Origin: Cuneatibacter sp. NSJ-177
GTDB lineage: Bacteria; Bacillota; Clostridia; Lachnospirales; Lachnospiraceae
Assembly: GCF_022867805.1 (NCBI RefSeq)
Contig: NZ_JALIFO010000014.1
Span: 62,001-126,000 of the forward strand
DNA length: 64,000 nt
Direction of reading: 5' to 3'
Shown: piece after piece, positions 1 through 8,861 of the stretch
How the letters are laid out: every line of letters begins with the position of its first letter
How positions within the stretch are numbered: the stretch's first letter is position 1
Translations under genes and position numbers: made by a program
The notes under the pieces: model-generated
Databases searched by the model: none
What the model was told of the DNA's origin: nothing
The model's input: only the letters and a program-made list of their open reading frames with translations

Positions 1-519
1 GGAAGAGGCGATACAGATACGCTGCCGCATCCCGCCCGACAGCTGATGGGGATAGCTTTCCATAATCCGCTCCGGGTCGGAAAGCATGACGCTGGTGATC
101 GCTTCCTTTGCCACTTCCACCATCTGCTGCTTGGAAGCGCCTGGATACTGGCCGGAATATTTGATGATGTCCATCAACTGCTGGCCAATCGTGAACACCG
201 GATTCAAGGCCGACATGGGGGACTGGGAAATCATGGAGGCCCCTTTTCGCCTTAACTCCAGCAATTCCTCTTTGTTCATCCCTAAAACCGATTTCCCGTT
301 GAATTCGATTTTTCCGTTGGGAATATCAATAATGGACGGGTCAATGACACGCAGGATGGTCTTCATCGTCGTTGTCTTTCCGCAGCCGGATTCCCCGACC
401 AGACCGACTTTCTCGCCCCGGTCCACAAAAAGGTCAATGTGATCCACCACTTTGGAGTGGCCTCGATACGTTTTGTACCAAATCGAAAGATCTTCGATGT
501 TCAATACTCTGCCATCCAA
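1..519 (-). CDS. Dipeptide/oligopeptide ABC transporter ATPase, DppD/OppD-like (3' end outside window)
   Basis: The protein powers peptide import by hydrolysing ATP on the cytoplasmic side of the two permeases encoded upstream. The visible 173 residues contain Walker A (GESGCGKT, about 42-49) and the ABC signature LSGGMRQR (about 160-167). The window ends before Walker B, so the gene is cut only by the window edge. The start chosen is TTG at 519, because an AAGGAGGGC ribosome binding site precedes it by about nine bases. That site lies inside the last codons of the upstream permease gene, whose TGA is two bases before the start, which indicates translational coupling. Family is certain; the exact substrate (di- or oligopeptide, or another family 5 ligand) is inferred from neighbours. 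Confidence 0.88.
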   Translation of the reverse strand, partial: MDGRVLNIEDLSIWYKTYRGHSKVVDHIDLFVDRGEKVGLVGESGCGKTTTMKTILRVIDPSIIDIPNGKIEFNGKSVLGMNKEELLELRRKGASMISQSPMSALNPVFTIGQQLMDIIKYSGQYPGASKQQMVEVAKEAITSVMLSDPERIMESYPHQLSGGMRQRICIASS

Positions 520-521
520 TA

Positions 522-1424
522 TCAGTGCCCTCCTTTGTCAAACATATCCCGAATCCCGTCGCCGAGGAAATTGAAGCCAAGAATCATAAACGCCACTCCG
601 ATCGCAGGGAAAATCGTCATCCACCACAGATCCGGCATATAGCCAGCGCCGTCGGAGATCATCTGCCCGAACGCAGGAGTCGGAGGCTGCTCGCCCAGCC
701 CCACGAAACTAAGGGACGCTCCCATCAGGATCACCCAGCCGACATCCAAGGCCATCTTGGTCAAAATCGGGGACAGGCAATTCGGCAGGATTTCTTTCAG
801 CATAATGTGAAGCTTAGACGCTCCCACCAGCTCCGCGTTTTTCACGAAATACTCCCCGGATACCGACGACGCCTGGCCATAGACCAGCCGGGTATACCAG
901 GGCCACCACATGATCGTCACCGCCAGCATGGAGTTCATCATACTGGGCTTTAATATAGAAGCGATACACAGAGCCAAAATCAGGGCCGGGACCGACAGGA
1001 ACACGTCGGTGATTCTCATAATGATCGTATCCGCCCAAGTCCCGTGATGATACCCGGCGATCAGACCGAGAATCGTTCCCACCGGCACGGCGATCACCAA
1101 AACCACAATACTCATCAAAAGCGCGCCGCGGAAACTGTAGATGACACGGGAGAAGATATCTCTGCCCATGTTGTCCGAGCCAAACCAATAAGCGGCTCCC
1201 GGAGCCTGACCCGCATTGGCGTAGTCCACGAAAGCTCCGATGTGCTCTGGATGAGGGACGATATATGGGGCAAACAAAGCAAAAAAGACAGAGATACAGA
1301 CTAAGACAAATCCCACCACCGACAGTTTGTTCCGGCTGAATTTATAGCGGTAAATTTTCAGGTTTTCCACTGTGGACGGGGAGAAAATTCCCTTTTTCTT
1401 TTTTTTCAGTTCGTTTTCCTGCAT
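522..1424 (-). CDS. Peptide ABC transporter permease, DppC/OppC-like
   Basis: Inner-membrane permease subunit of the first dipeptide-type importer in the window. The 300-residue product has a lysine-rich N-terminal cytoplasmic stretch, a first membrane helix at about 39-60, an extracellular segment with the GSDNMGRD motif typical of OppC, and a further five or so helices. The cytoplasmic EAA-like loop ([10 protein letters not shown]) and the conserved SFVGLGEQPPTPAFGQM region near the C-terminus identify the OppC branch. It starts four bases after the OppB-like gene and ends two bases before the ATPase start, so the three form one operon. Length is normal for the family. Substrate is not evident from the sequence. 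Confidence 0.92.
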   Translation of the reverse strand: MQENELKKKKKGIFSPSTVENLKIYRYKFSRNKLSVVGFVLVCISVFFALFAPYIVPHPEHIGAFVDYANAGQAPGAAYWFGSDNMGRDIFSRVIYSFRGALLMSIVVLVIAVPVGTILGLIAGYHHGTWADTIIMRITDVFLSVPALILALCIASILKPSMMNSMLAVTIMWWPWYTRLVYGQASSVSGEYFVKNAELVGASKLHIMLKEILPNCLSPILTKMALDVGWVILMGASLSFVGLGEQPPTPAFGQMISDGAGYMPDLWWMTIFPAIGVAFMILGFNFLGDGIRDMFDKGGH

Positions 1425-1428
1425 CGTT

Positions 1429-2445
1429 CTATTTGCTCCCTCCTATCCTCATTCTCGGATCCAGGGCGGAGATGATCAGATCCACCGCCAGATTGACAAT
1501 GAAAAATAATAAACCGATAATTAAGACCACGGCGCAGATCGCGTTCAGATCTTTGTTCAGCATGGCGTTGATCCCATAACGGGAAATGCCCGGCCAGTTA
1601 AAGATCTTTTCCACCAGAAACGCCTGCCCCAGCAGTGAGGCGAAATCCATTCCCATGACGGTGATCGCGGAGGTAGCCGAAGGCTTCAGGAGGTATTTTC
1701 TGGTCAGCAGGCTGCCGGGAAGACCGTATCCCGTGGAAACCAGCATATATTCCTTGTGGGAATTGTCGACCAGGGACGAGCGCAGCACGCGGGCGTCCTG
1801 CACCAGCGGTCCCAATGCCAGTGCAAAGGCCGGAAGCAGCAGATGAAGGAAGGCGTCCCAGGCCACGGAAAAGTTACCGGTGATGATCCCGTCGATGATA
1901 TAAAGGCCCGTGATATCCGGGGGCGCCGTCACCCCGGTGGAAAGACGCCCCAACACCGGCAAAATCGGAAGCGCATAGCCGAAAAGAAGCAGCAAAAACG
2001 TCCCCACCACGAAAGCCGGCAGTGCAATTCCCACGTAGGACAACACGCGGATGACCCCGTCCACCCAGGTGTTCTTATATCTGCCTGCCAATAGGCCCAG
2101 ACCAAAAGTGCCGATAATCATAAAGATCCCGGAGACCAGCGCCAGCTCCGCCGTCGCAGGCAGAAACTGCCTCACGTCGTCGCTGACCGGGCGCTTCGTG
2201 ATAAAGGAATTCCCGAAATTTCCGTGCAGGACGTCGCGGAGCCATTTCACATACTGAACCGGAAGGGCGTCGTTGAGATATAGTTCCTCCCGCAGCGCTT
2301 CTTTCGCGCTGTCGGTGGCGCGGCTCCCCAGAGCGATCGTGGCCACATCGCCGGGAACGACGCGGGCGATGGCAAAGATCAAAATTGAGGTTCCGAACAA
2401 GACCAAAACCCCCAGGAGCAGTCGTTTTATGATGTATTTTAACAT
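1429..2445 (-). CDS. Peptide ABC transporter permease, DppB/OppB-like
   Basis: Membrane permease partner of the OppC-like subunit. The start at 2445 gives the classic OppB N-terminus (MLKYIIKRLLLGV) with an AGGAGG box 12 bases upstream. A longer reading frame to 2610 would add an unrelated 55-residue extension that runs into the upstream terminator hairpin, so it is not used. The 338 residues include the PGD motif after helix 1 (VVPGD), about six membrane helices and the EAA-like loop (YLLKPSATSAITVMGMDFA). No convincing promoter is seen just upstream. Transcription may read through from the peptidase gene despite the intervening hairpin, or start in the 60 bases between them. Confidence 0.92.
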   Translation of the reverse strand: MLKYIIKRLLLGVLVLFGTSILIFAIARVVPGDVATIALGSRATDSAKEALREELYLNDALPVQYVKWLRDVLHGNFGNSFITKRPVSDDVRQFLPATAELALVSGIFMIIGTFGLGLLAGRYKNTWVDGVIRVLSYVGIALPAFVVGTFLLLLFGYALPILPVLGRLSTGVTAPPDITGLYIIDGIITGNFSVAWDAFLHLLLPAFALALGPLVQDARVLRSSLVDNSHKEYMLVSTGYGLPGSLLTRKYLLKPSATSAITVMGMDFASLLGQAFLVEKIFNWPGISRYGINAMLNKDLNAICAVVLIIGLLFFIVNLAVDLIISALDPRMRIGGSK

Positions 2446-2499
2446 CGCAGGCAGTTTCCTCCTTCCATAAACAGGCAGGCGATTTCTTTCTCCTGCCTC

Positions 2500-2561
2500 T
2501 AAAAGAAAATGCCGCCTGCATCTACACGTTTTTAAGGAATCAGCGTAAATGCAGACGGCAT
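2500..2561 (-). terminator. Rho-independent terminator after the M20 peptidase gene
   Basis: Two 13-base arms (2549-2561 and 2509-2521) are inverted repeats with a single mismatch. On the minus strand the hairpin is followed by TTTTCTTTT. It ends the PucR/M20 transcript. A smaller inverted repeat (GGCAGG/CCTGCC, about 2473-2496) lies between it and the permease gene. Confidence 0.75.
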
Positions 2562-2636
2562 TCATCCACTTCCCAGTCCGGACCGAAAACAGGGGACGGT
2601 TTCCGGGCAAGAACGGGAGAAAGTTTCCGCCGATCC

Positions 2637-3869
2637 TTAACAGTATTTCAGGATCGTTGACAGGTAAACCTTGGTATCCTTCACAAGATTCTCCACCACC
2701 ACGTACTCATTGGGCTGATGGGCCAGCTCATCCAGTGTGGACCACACGGCCGCCGGAATATTGTGGGCCCGAAGAATGGCGCCGCAGGTACCTCCACCGA
2801 TGCCTCCGTAATAAGCTGCCACCCCGTTTTCCCGGATGGAGGCCACCAGACGGGTTACGATATCGGAATCCGAAGGTGTCGGCGCCGGAGCATCCACGCG
2901 GGTGATAAATTCCACCTGAACCGTCACTCCCTTTCGCTCTTCCTCATACCGCTTTGTCACGGCATAGATCCGTTCCATCACCTGATCCACCGTGTAGCAA
3001 GGCAGGATTCTCAGATCCATGACAAAGACGTCCTTGCCCGGCATCACATTGGGGCTGTCTACATTGACGAATTTCTGCGTCAGCTCAAACGTGGAGTACG
3101 GAGGGTTAAAAAGCGGATCTTCCTGGTTAAATTCCCGTTTCAGCATATCCTCCAGCTCCACCCCCAGGTGCATGCCGATGGAAGCTGCATTGATTCCCAG
3201 CTGAGGCATGGAGGCGTGAGCCTGCTTTCCGGTGACCGTGAATTTCAGCCATACCTGGGATTTTTCCGCGATTTCTACGAAAGAACCATCCGCGCTTCCG
3301 GCATCCGGAACGATCGCTTCATCCCGCGGGGAGAACACCCCGTGGTCTAAGAGGGCATGGAGCCCGTAGGCGCTGCCCGTCTCCTCATCGCTGGCAAAGA
3401 TAAAACCCAGACTGCATTTCGTTTGCAGCTTATTCTCCATGACAAGGCGGCAGGTGTGCAGCGCGGTGATGACCGCCTGGCTGTTATCCTCCACGCCGAG
3501 GCCGTAAATCCTTCCCCCGATCCGTTCCGGCTGGAAAGGATCGGTATTCCAGTTCTCCAGGTCGCCGGAGTTAACCGTATCCACATGAGCGATGATCCAG
3601 AGCGTTTTTTCCGGATCTTCCGTGCCCAAAAGCTTCACCACTAAGTTGAGGCGGACGCCTTCCTTGACCGCATCGTCCGGGACTTCGATCACATCGAAGG
3701 GAATGCCGTATTTTTTCAAATACGCTTGCAGCCACTGCATTCTGGCATACTCTCCGGCGCCGTTCATCCTGGGATTAACGGCGGGAATCCGGCTCATCTC
3801 CATCATATCGGCCGCCATGTCTTCCATCCGCGCTTCCACCATTGCATTCAACTCTTGTCTCAGACTCAT
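2637..3869 (-). CDS. M20-family metallopeptidase (ArgE/DapE/CPG2 type)
   Basis: Predicted cytoplasmic zinc-dependent peptidase or deacylase of 410 residues, likely acting on small peptides or N-acyl amino acids taken up by the adjacent transporter. The metal and catalytic positions of the family are visible: H95 and D97 in AHVDTV, the bridging D128 in GVEDNS, the E162-E163 pair in SDEETGS, D189 in VPDAGS, and a late histidine in RAHNIPAAVW. The lid-domain dimerisation sequence (TGKQAHASMPQLG) follows. Length is typical. It sits 55 bases behind the PucR-type regulator, on the same strand, and is followed by a terminator, so the two form a transcription unit. Exact substrate cannot be read from the sequence. 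Confidence 0.88.
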   Translation of the reverse strand: MSLRQELNAMVEARMEDMAADMMEMSRIPAVNPRMNGAGEYARMQWLQAYLKKYGIPFDVIEVPDDAVKEGVRLNLVVKLLGTEDPEKTLWIIAHVDTVNSGDLENWNTDPFQPERIGGRIYGLGVEDNSQAVITALHTCRLVMENKLQTKCSLGFIFASDEETGSAYGLHALLDHGVFSPRDEAIVPDAGSADGSFVEIAEKSQVWLKFTVTGKQAHASMPQLGINAASIGMHLGVELEDMLKREFNQEDPLFNPPYSTFELTQKFVNVDSPNVMPGKDVFVMDLRILPCYTVDQVMERIYAVTKRYEEERKGVTVQVEFITRVDAPAPTPSDSDIVTRLVASIRENGVAAYYGGIGGGTCGAILRAHNIPAAVWSTLDELAHQPNEYVVVENLVKDTKVYLSTILKYC

Positions 3870-3924
3870 ATCTCATTTCCTCCTAAACTACATGATAGAA
3901 ATATTTTTTGATGCGCAGCGTTCT

Positions 3925-5367
3925 TTAATTTTCCGTTGCCATAACCTCCAGCTGCATCAGCAATTCGATATAGGAAAGATCTCCCAACATATCCTCCTCC
4001 CGGTACCCGAACCGGGACAGCATCTTTTTCAGGCGGTACTTCACTGAATTGGGATGGATTCCCTGAAGATTTCCCACATCCATGACGTTTCGAATGAGAA
4101 TATACATGCGCAGCGTTTCCAAAAAGCCTTTGTCATCCCCCCACAGCTCGCTGGTCCCGCTTTCCCCGAACAGATGCTTCCGGTATTCCAGGGGCGCGAA
4201 GGCTAAAATATAGAGAAGGGGGAGTTCGTCCACCGAATACATCCCTTCCAGATAAGCCAGCGTACTTACCATATACTTGATCGACTCCAGCTTCGCGATC
4301 AGTTTCCTTTTCTCCATGCTGACCTGAGAAAAAACAAAAAGTTCCGGCTGGGTCTGATCCATCATTTCCCGGTAGAGCGGATACACCTCGCTCCCTTTCT
4401 TAAACTCATCGGGAATTAAAATGATACAGTAGTTCAGGTAATCATTTCTTTCATATATAATATAAGGATGTCCCAGCTCCCGCTCGATCTGCCGGAGGTT
4501 TTTCCTTTTTAAAAGCACATAGTGCATAGGCTTATCCCCCAGGTCGCCGATGAAGTGTTTTCCTCTGATGCTGTAGGGATTGGTACAATACTTATCCAGT
4601 TCTTTCGCCATTGCCGGTGCGATTTTATAGAACAGTTGAAAAGTCTCGCTGTCCAGCATCCGGCTAACCGTATAGGCGATTACCAGAGCCTTTTTCCCAA
4701 AATGCACCACTACGGAGTGATTGTCGTCGATCCGGATGGTGATGGGGGAGACAAAAGACTTTATATTTCGCTGGCAGACAGACTGAACTTTCGCCATGAT
4801 CATGGCCACGTTCATATCCTGCTGGTCACTGCTGTAAACCGTGTCCGTGCTGACGATCAAAGGGACGCCCAAGAGACGGCTCATATTGCGGCAAAAATTG
4901 CCGATATCCTCCTCCGCATGGAATTCTGTGAATAGATTCAGAACATCCGTCATCTGCTGATTGGCGGCAGGGGAAAAAAGATTGTGAGCCAATAGACCAT
5001 ATTCCGAGATAATATTTCCCCATCCGGTTCCCTCCGGGATGTAAATAACCGGAAATCCGTGCTGGTTTCCCAGGGCAATGATTTCTTCATCAATCGTGCC
5101 TCCCAGATTCGGCGCGGGCATGATTCCCAGCCCGGCGCAGCGGCATTCGATCATTTCCCTCACCATCTGGATCCGGTTTTCTTTATCACTCCGCATGCAC
5201 CAGAAAGTGGTCAGAAAAAAACTGCCCGGAACCAAAAAATCGCGAATGGCCGGATAGGGTTCCTCAATTACCTCTATCTTCTTAATAATATTAAAAATGC
5301 CGTCATGACCTGCTGTGATATAGCTCTGCCCCAAAGACGGTATCTTTAAAAAATCGTTTACTTCCAA
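3925..5367 (-). CDS. PucR-family transcriptional regulator
   Basis: DNA-binding regulator of 480 residues. The N-terminal third matches the PucR ligand-sensing domain (IPSLGQSYITAG at 9-20, then PGSFFLTT and AGLGIMPAP). The C-terminal 65 residues form the PucR helix-turn-helix (NLQGIHPNSVKYRLKKM). The start is TTG at 5367, with GAGGG about nine bases upstream; no in-frame ATG offers a better site. PucR-type proteins commonly control purine, amino-acid or nitrogen-source catabolism. Here the regulator lies between the peptide-binding protein and M29-like gene on one side and the M20 peptidase and permeases on the other, so it likely senses a peptide or breakdown product and controls this cluster. 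That role is inference. Confidence 0.88.
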   Translation of the reverse strand: MEVNDFLKIPSLGQSYITAGHDGIFNIIKKIEVIEEPYPAIRDFLVPGSFFLTTFWCMRSDKENRIQMVREMIECRCAGLGIMPAPNLGGTIDEEIIALGNQHGFPVIYIPEGTGWGNIISEYGLLAHNLFSPAANQQMTDVLNLFTEFHAEEDIGNFCRNMSRLLGVPLIVSTDTVYSSDQQDMNVAMIMAKVQSVCQRNIKSFVSPITIRIDDNHSVVVHFGKKALVIAYTVSRMLDSETFQLFYKIAPAMAKELDKYCTNPYSIRGKHFIGDLGDKPMHYVLLKRKNLRQIERELGHPYIIYERNDYLNYCIILIPDEFKKGSEVYPLYREMMDQTQPELFVFSQVSMEKRKLIAKLESIKYMVSTLAYLEGMYSVDELPLLYILAFAPLEYRKHLFGESGTSELWGDDKGFLETLRMYILIRNVMDVGNLQGIHPNSVKYRLKKMLSRFGYREEDMLGDLSYIELLMQLEVMATEN

Positions 5368-5410
5368 CTACCATACCCTCTTCCCATGGGTCTCTGCCCG
5401 AAGGCTTCCT

Positions 5411-5476
5411 GAGTAAAATTGGGGGAAGGACCCGCATCCACAGATTTTTTCCACGGAAAACCAAGATCCTTCCCCC
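5411..5476 (-). terminator. Hairpin terminator after the M29-like gene
   Basis: Arms GGGGGAAGGA (5421-5430) and TCCTTCCCCC (5467-5476) form a 10-bp stem. On the minus strand it is followed by AATTTTACT, a weak U-tract. It separates the binding-protein/M29 unit from the pucR-type gene. Confidence 0.6.
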
Positions 5477-5498
5477 CTACTTTTCAGTCAATCACCAA

Positions 5499-6548
5499 TC
5501 ACTTTCCAAGATCTCTCGCCAGCTGTACGATTTCCGGAGTCGGCCCTACCACTACGCCCTTATCCAGAACCTGTACGCCGTCCAGCCATACGCTGCAGTT
5601 CAGGCAGATGCCGTCGGAGTGGCAGGCGCCGGGAATGCCCAGCTCGCCGATATCGGATACCAGGCAGCCGCCCACATTGCCGAAGCCCCACTCGGTGCAG
5701 CCCCAAACACGCTCATCCTCGACGATATCGCCGGACAGTTTTGCATTCGGGCCAAAGCCATAGGCCAGATGGGCTACCCGGAACATCTGCGGATCGTTGA
5801 ATGCGCGAAGCCACTCTTCGAAGGCCGCCGCGTCGGCTCCGCCTTCAATCTTCACGATCTCGCCTTTTTCAATCGTAAATTTCACCGGGCTCTTGACTGC
5901 GCCTAAAGGCGGAGACAGGGTTCCGTCCACAATAATCGTGCCGTTGATGCTCTCGAAGTTCGGCGCCCAGGCAATCTGGCCGGGGAACATTTTGATCTCG
6001 CCTTTGCCTACGAATCCGTCGGCTACCAAGAATTCTCTGCCGGGCTCGTTGTCAAACTCAATATCCATGCCATTGGGAGCCGTCACGCGCATATGTTTCG
6101 CATTGATCGTCGCATCCGTCATCGCCATGATAAATTTATTCAGCAGAATATTGTCTACCTTGCCGATATTGCGGACCAGCAGCTCCGGATGGACGCCGTT
6201 CTGGTTCATGTAGCGGGGGCGGTTATTGGGATCTTCAATAATCTTATCGTATACGGTGGAGTAGAAAATCAGTTTGGTGTTATACTCGACCCACGCATCA
6301 CACGCCTTGATTCCATTGATCAGAGCCTCCATGGGCATATCCTTATCGCCGGCCTTGCCGCCTGCGGGAGCCGCAATCTTAAAGACCAAGGGTTTCGCTC
6401 CCAGAATTACGGCAGCCTGCGCCGTTGCTTCTACGATTTCCATGCTGGACTCCGTATCGCAGGTGATGGCGATGGACTCGCCGGGCTGCAGATGGAACAT
6501 GTCGCGCAGCAGCTTTAGACAGGCATTGGGCAATTCGTATTCGTACAT
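5499..6548 (-). CDS. M29/NicX-like metalloprotein (aminopeptidase T fold)
   Basis: A 349-residue cytoplasmic protein resembling the aminopeptidase T (M29) superfamily, which also contains the ring-cleaving dioxygenase NicX. Candidate metal ligands are H260 (RVAHLAYGFGP) and H310/D312 (GACHSDG). This spacing resembles the H...HxD iron site of NicX more than the classic two-zinc site of M29. Length is typical for either. It lies 48 bases behind the solute-binding protein gene in one operon, so a hydrolase for an imported peptide or peptide-like compound is the simplest guess. An oxygenase role is unlikely in an anaerobe. The assignment to superfamily is good; the reaction is unknown. Confidence 0.7.
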   Translation of the reverse strand: MYEYELPNACLKLLRDMFHLQPGESIAITCDTESSMEIVEATAQAAVILGAKPLVFKIAAPAGGKAGDKDMPMEALINGIKACDAWVEYNTKLIFYSTVYDKIIEDPNNRPRYMNQNGVHPELLVRNIGKVDNILLNKFIMAMTDATINAKHMRVTAPNGMDIEFDNEPGREFLVADGFVGKGEIKMFPGQIAWAPNFESINGTIIVDGTLSPPLGAVKSPVKFTIEKGEIVKIEGGADAAAFEEWLRAFNDPQMFRVAHLAYGFGPNAKLSGDIVEDERVWGCTEWGFGNVGGCLVSDIGELGIPGACHSDGICLNCSVWLDGVQVLDKGVVVGPTPEIVQLARDLGK

Positions 6549-6596
6549 AGATGTACCTCCTTATAATGATGATATTCTCCATCCGTAGATGGTGGA

Positions 6597-8282
6597 TCAC
6601 TTGGTAAACGCCATATCGGCAAATACATACATGTAGCCGTCCAAGGCATTGGGGATTTCTCCGCCTGCGGTATTTTCCATCGCCGGCCACTTCACATTGT
6701 TGGCCTGGTAGGCAATCCGCTCTGTGAACTCGCAGAGGTAAGCGGTCGGACAGAGGTCTTTTACAATTTTATCCTGGATCGCTCCATATGCCTGATACCG
6801 TTTTTCCGGCTCCACAATTCGCATCGCTTCCTCGATCATCTGATCCAGTTCTTTGCTGTTCAGCCATTCGCCCTGCTCCCAGGTGCCGATATTCTTGGAA
6901 TGATAGCGGGATTCCAGGTAGCATCCGGCGTCGTTATACATCGGGTTGGAACAGATCATCAACATGTGGGGAGTCGTGTCTTTGTGTCCGACGCGGTCCA
7001 CAATGGAGACCCACGGCGCTTTGGAAATCTCAATGTTCAGTCCGATTTCAGACGCGGCCGACTGAATCATCAGCGCGATTTTTTCCAGATCTGCCACATC
7101 GGAATTACAGAGAATTTCTACGGTATAGTCTTGATAGGTATCTGCGTATTTGGATGCCGCCAGATATTCCTTCGCCTGATCCAGGCTGTAGGAATACTGG
7201 AAGGACTCCGAAGCTCCCTGGACACTGGAAACCACCGGGCTGGAAGCTCTGACCGAATCGACGAAAATACTCTTGCAGATCATATCGTAGTCGACCAGGC
7301 AGCTCATAGCTTTTCTGAAATTCGGATCATCCATCGGAGCCAGCTGGGTGTTGTAATACAAGTTGTACATTTTATAAGAGGAGAATTCTCCGATTTTTAC
7401 CCCGTCGATTTTGCTCAGGGCGGTCAGGGTTTCGGTGCTCTGCCACTGGTCTGTGATATCCAGCTCGCCGCTGCTCACCATGGTGCGGACCGTGGCCGCT
7501 TCGGTAATCTCCATCAGTTTAAAGGACTCCGGGGCCTGCGTATTCGACCATCCCATAAACCAGTTCTCGTATTTTTCTGCTAAGAAGTAATCCTGCTGAA
7601 CCAGCTCAACCGCCTGATATGCGCCGGAACCGGCATCGTGGGATACCATATAGGCTTTTCCATAGTCGCCGGCTTCCCCGTAGACGCCGTCCTTTTTATT
7701 GGCCATCACCACTTCTTCATTGACGATATAGAGGCGGACCAGCGAATCCAAAAACGGTCCGAAGGGCTGTTTCAGATGGAAGACCACCGTATAGTCGTCG
7801 GTCGCCTCGGCCTGATCCACGGAATCCGTAAAGAGATAGGCCATTCCTTCTCCGATTGTGAGCAGCCGGTTCATGGAAAACGCCACGTCGCTGGCCAAAA
7901 GCTCGGAGCCATCGTGGAACAAAATTCCTTTTTTCAGGTGGAACGTATAGGTCAATCCATCTTCACTGATCTCCCATTTTTCCGCCACGCGGGGTTCCAC
8001 GACGTCCGCGGTGGGATAGACTAAGGTATCATACAAGTTCACCATGGCAATCAGGCTGGACGTGGAAGTTGCAATCGCAGGATCCAAATCCGGTGTTCCT
8101 GAGATGCCTGCCGTCAGAGTCGCGCCGCTCCCCTGGTTGCCGGCAGCTGTTGATTCCGCCGCCTGGGACGCTTGGGAGACGCTTTCGCCTGCAGTCGTTG
8201 CATTGGCATCTGATTTTCCGCAGGCTGACATACTACATAGAATCATCACCATACACAACACGATACTCCATCTCTTCTTCAA
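6597..8282 (-). CDS. Peptide ABC transporter substrate-binding lipoprotein (SBP family 5)
   Basis: Extracellular receptor of the first peptide importer. The 561-residue product has a lipoprotein signal (hydrophobic stretch 6-19, lipobox ending MSAC), then a low-complexity Ser/Ala/Thr linker and a family 5 binding domain. Family-typical stretches are visible, such as YTFHLKKGILFHDGSEL and the C-terminal YQAYGAIQDKIVKD. The start is TTG at 8282, eight bases after AAGGAGGGA. The next ATG would remove the positively charged n-region of the signal. The M29-like gene follows after 48 bases. The permeases lie about 3 kb further downstream behind PucR and M20, an unusual split arrangement. Confidence 0.92.
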   Translation of the reverse strand: MKKRWSIVLCMVMILCSMSACGKSDANATTAGESVSQASQAAESTAAGNQGSGATLTAGISGTPDLDPAIATSTSSLIAMVNLYDTLVYPTADVVEPRVAEKWEISEDGLTYTFHLKKGILFHDGSELLASDVAFSMNRLLTIGEGMAYLFTDSVDQAEATDDYTVVFHLKQPFGPFLDSLVRLYIVNEEVVMANKKDGVYGEAGDYGKAYMVSHDAGSGAYQAVELVQQDYFLAEKYENWFMGWSNTQAPESFKLMEITEAATVRTMVSSGELDITDQWQSTETLTALSKIDGVKIGEFSSYKMYNLYYNTQLAPMDDPNFRKAMSCLVDYDMICKSIFVDSVRASSPVVSSVQGASESFQYSYSLDQAKEYLAASKYADTYQDYTVEILCNSDVADLEKIALMIQSAASEIGLNIEISKAPWVSIVDRVGHKDTTPHMLMICSNPMYNDAGCYLESRYHSKNIGTWEQGEWLNSKELDQMIEEAMRIVEPEKRYQAYGAIQDKIVKDLCPTAYLCEFTERIAYQANNVKWPAMENTAGGEIPNALDGYMYVFADMAFTK

Positions 8283-8647
8283 TAAATTTCCCTCCTTGTT
8301 TCTTTATCATTTAACCTTTTCGGTTATTTCGTGTATGTGTGCTGTTGTCCGTTCCTCATATTGCCGATCTATGTAAAATTGTCTATTTTCTTCTTTCCGA
8401 TATTTTGTATGTACCTTTCAAATGTTTTATCGATATTTTCATCTCTTCTTGCTATGTCCCAATCTTATCTGATAAATATGTCTAGTTTCAATATCAAAAA
8501 AGAACAAATTCAAAAATATTTTTTGTTTATTTTTGATAAGACATTATTTTTTGTTATTTTTTTCACCGTTAACATCTTACATTTGATTTACTCGAAAAAT
8601 CCCCTGTAATTCAAAGTGTTTTCTGTGTTAGCAGGCGTTTTTCCAAT
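8283..8647 (+). other. AT-rich intergenic region upstream of the binding-protein gene
   Basis: About 365 bases with long T- and A-runs and no supportable gene. Reading frames here are short and of poor composition. It must contain the promoter of the minus-strand binding-protein operon, but I cannot place convincing -35/-10 boxes. A short inverted repeat AACC-GAAAA-GGTT is found just upstream of the ribosome binding site (about 8308-8323). Confidence 0.5.
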
Positions 8648-8744
8648 GAACAAAGTGTGCGCTTTGCGCACACCCGCGCCGGAGCGCGGCTGCGTCAGCA
8701 GCCATTTTCCTTTGCGCGGAGTGCGCCTCCACAGCGGAGCGTTT
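8648..8744 (+). repeat. Interspersed hairpin repeat, copy A
   Basis: A segment of about 97 bases that recurs in inverted orientation at 50463-50560 with about nine differences. It starts with a perfect hairpin (GTGTGCGC-TTT-GCGCACAC), then a second one (CGCGC-CGGA-GCGCG), and ends near CAGCGGAGCG. No coding potential. It resembles REP-like non-autonomous intergenic repeats. Confidence 0.75.
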
Positions 8745-8790
8745 TTTGTTTCACAGGGAATTCCAAAGGAATTCCCTGTGAAACAAAAAA
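8742..8790. repeat. Perfect 23-bp inverted repeat with AAA loop
   Basis: Arms 8742-8764 and 8768-8790 are exact reverse complements and begin and end with T6/A6. The structure would be a very stable hairpin on either strand and could act as a bidirectional terminator. It abuts the interspersed repeat on the left and overlaps the terminator of the RpiR gene on the right. Confidence 0.8.
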
Positions 8791-8831
8791 GGTTTCAACC
8801 GCCGGACCTGCCTGCACGTTTGAAACCTTTA
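8785..8831 (-). terminator. Rho-independent terminator of the RpiR-family gene
   Basis: On the minus strand AAAGGTTTCAA (right arm, about 8820-8830) pairs with TTGAAACC (about 8791-8798) and is followed by TTTTTTG. It lies 31 bases after the stop codon of the regulator gene. Confidence 0.75.
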
Positions 8832-8861
8832 AAAACCTCTTCTATTCTGTTTTTCAGTCGC

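Noticed and set aside
2446-2610. 55-codon N-terminal extension of the OppB-like protein
   Set aside because: It runs through the terminator hairpin, has no family similarity, and the downstream ATG has a proper ribosome binding site.
8742-8790. End of an insertion sequence
   Set aside because: The perfect palindrome has no matching partner end and no transposase nearby; it reads better as a terminator-type hairpin next to a REP-like repeat.
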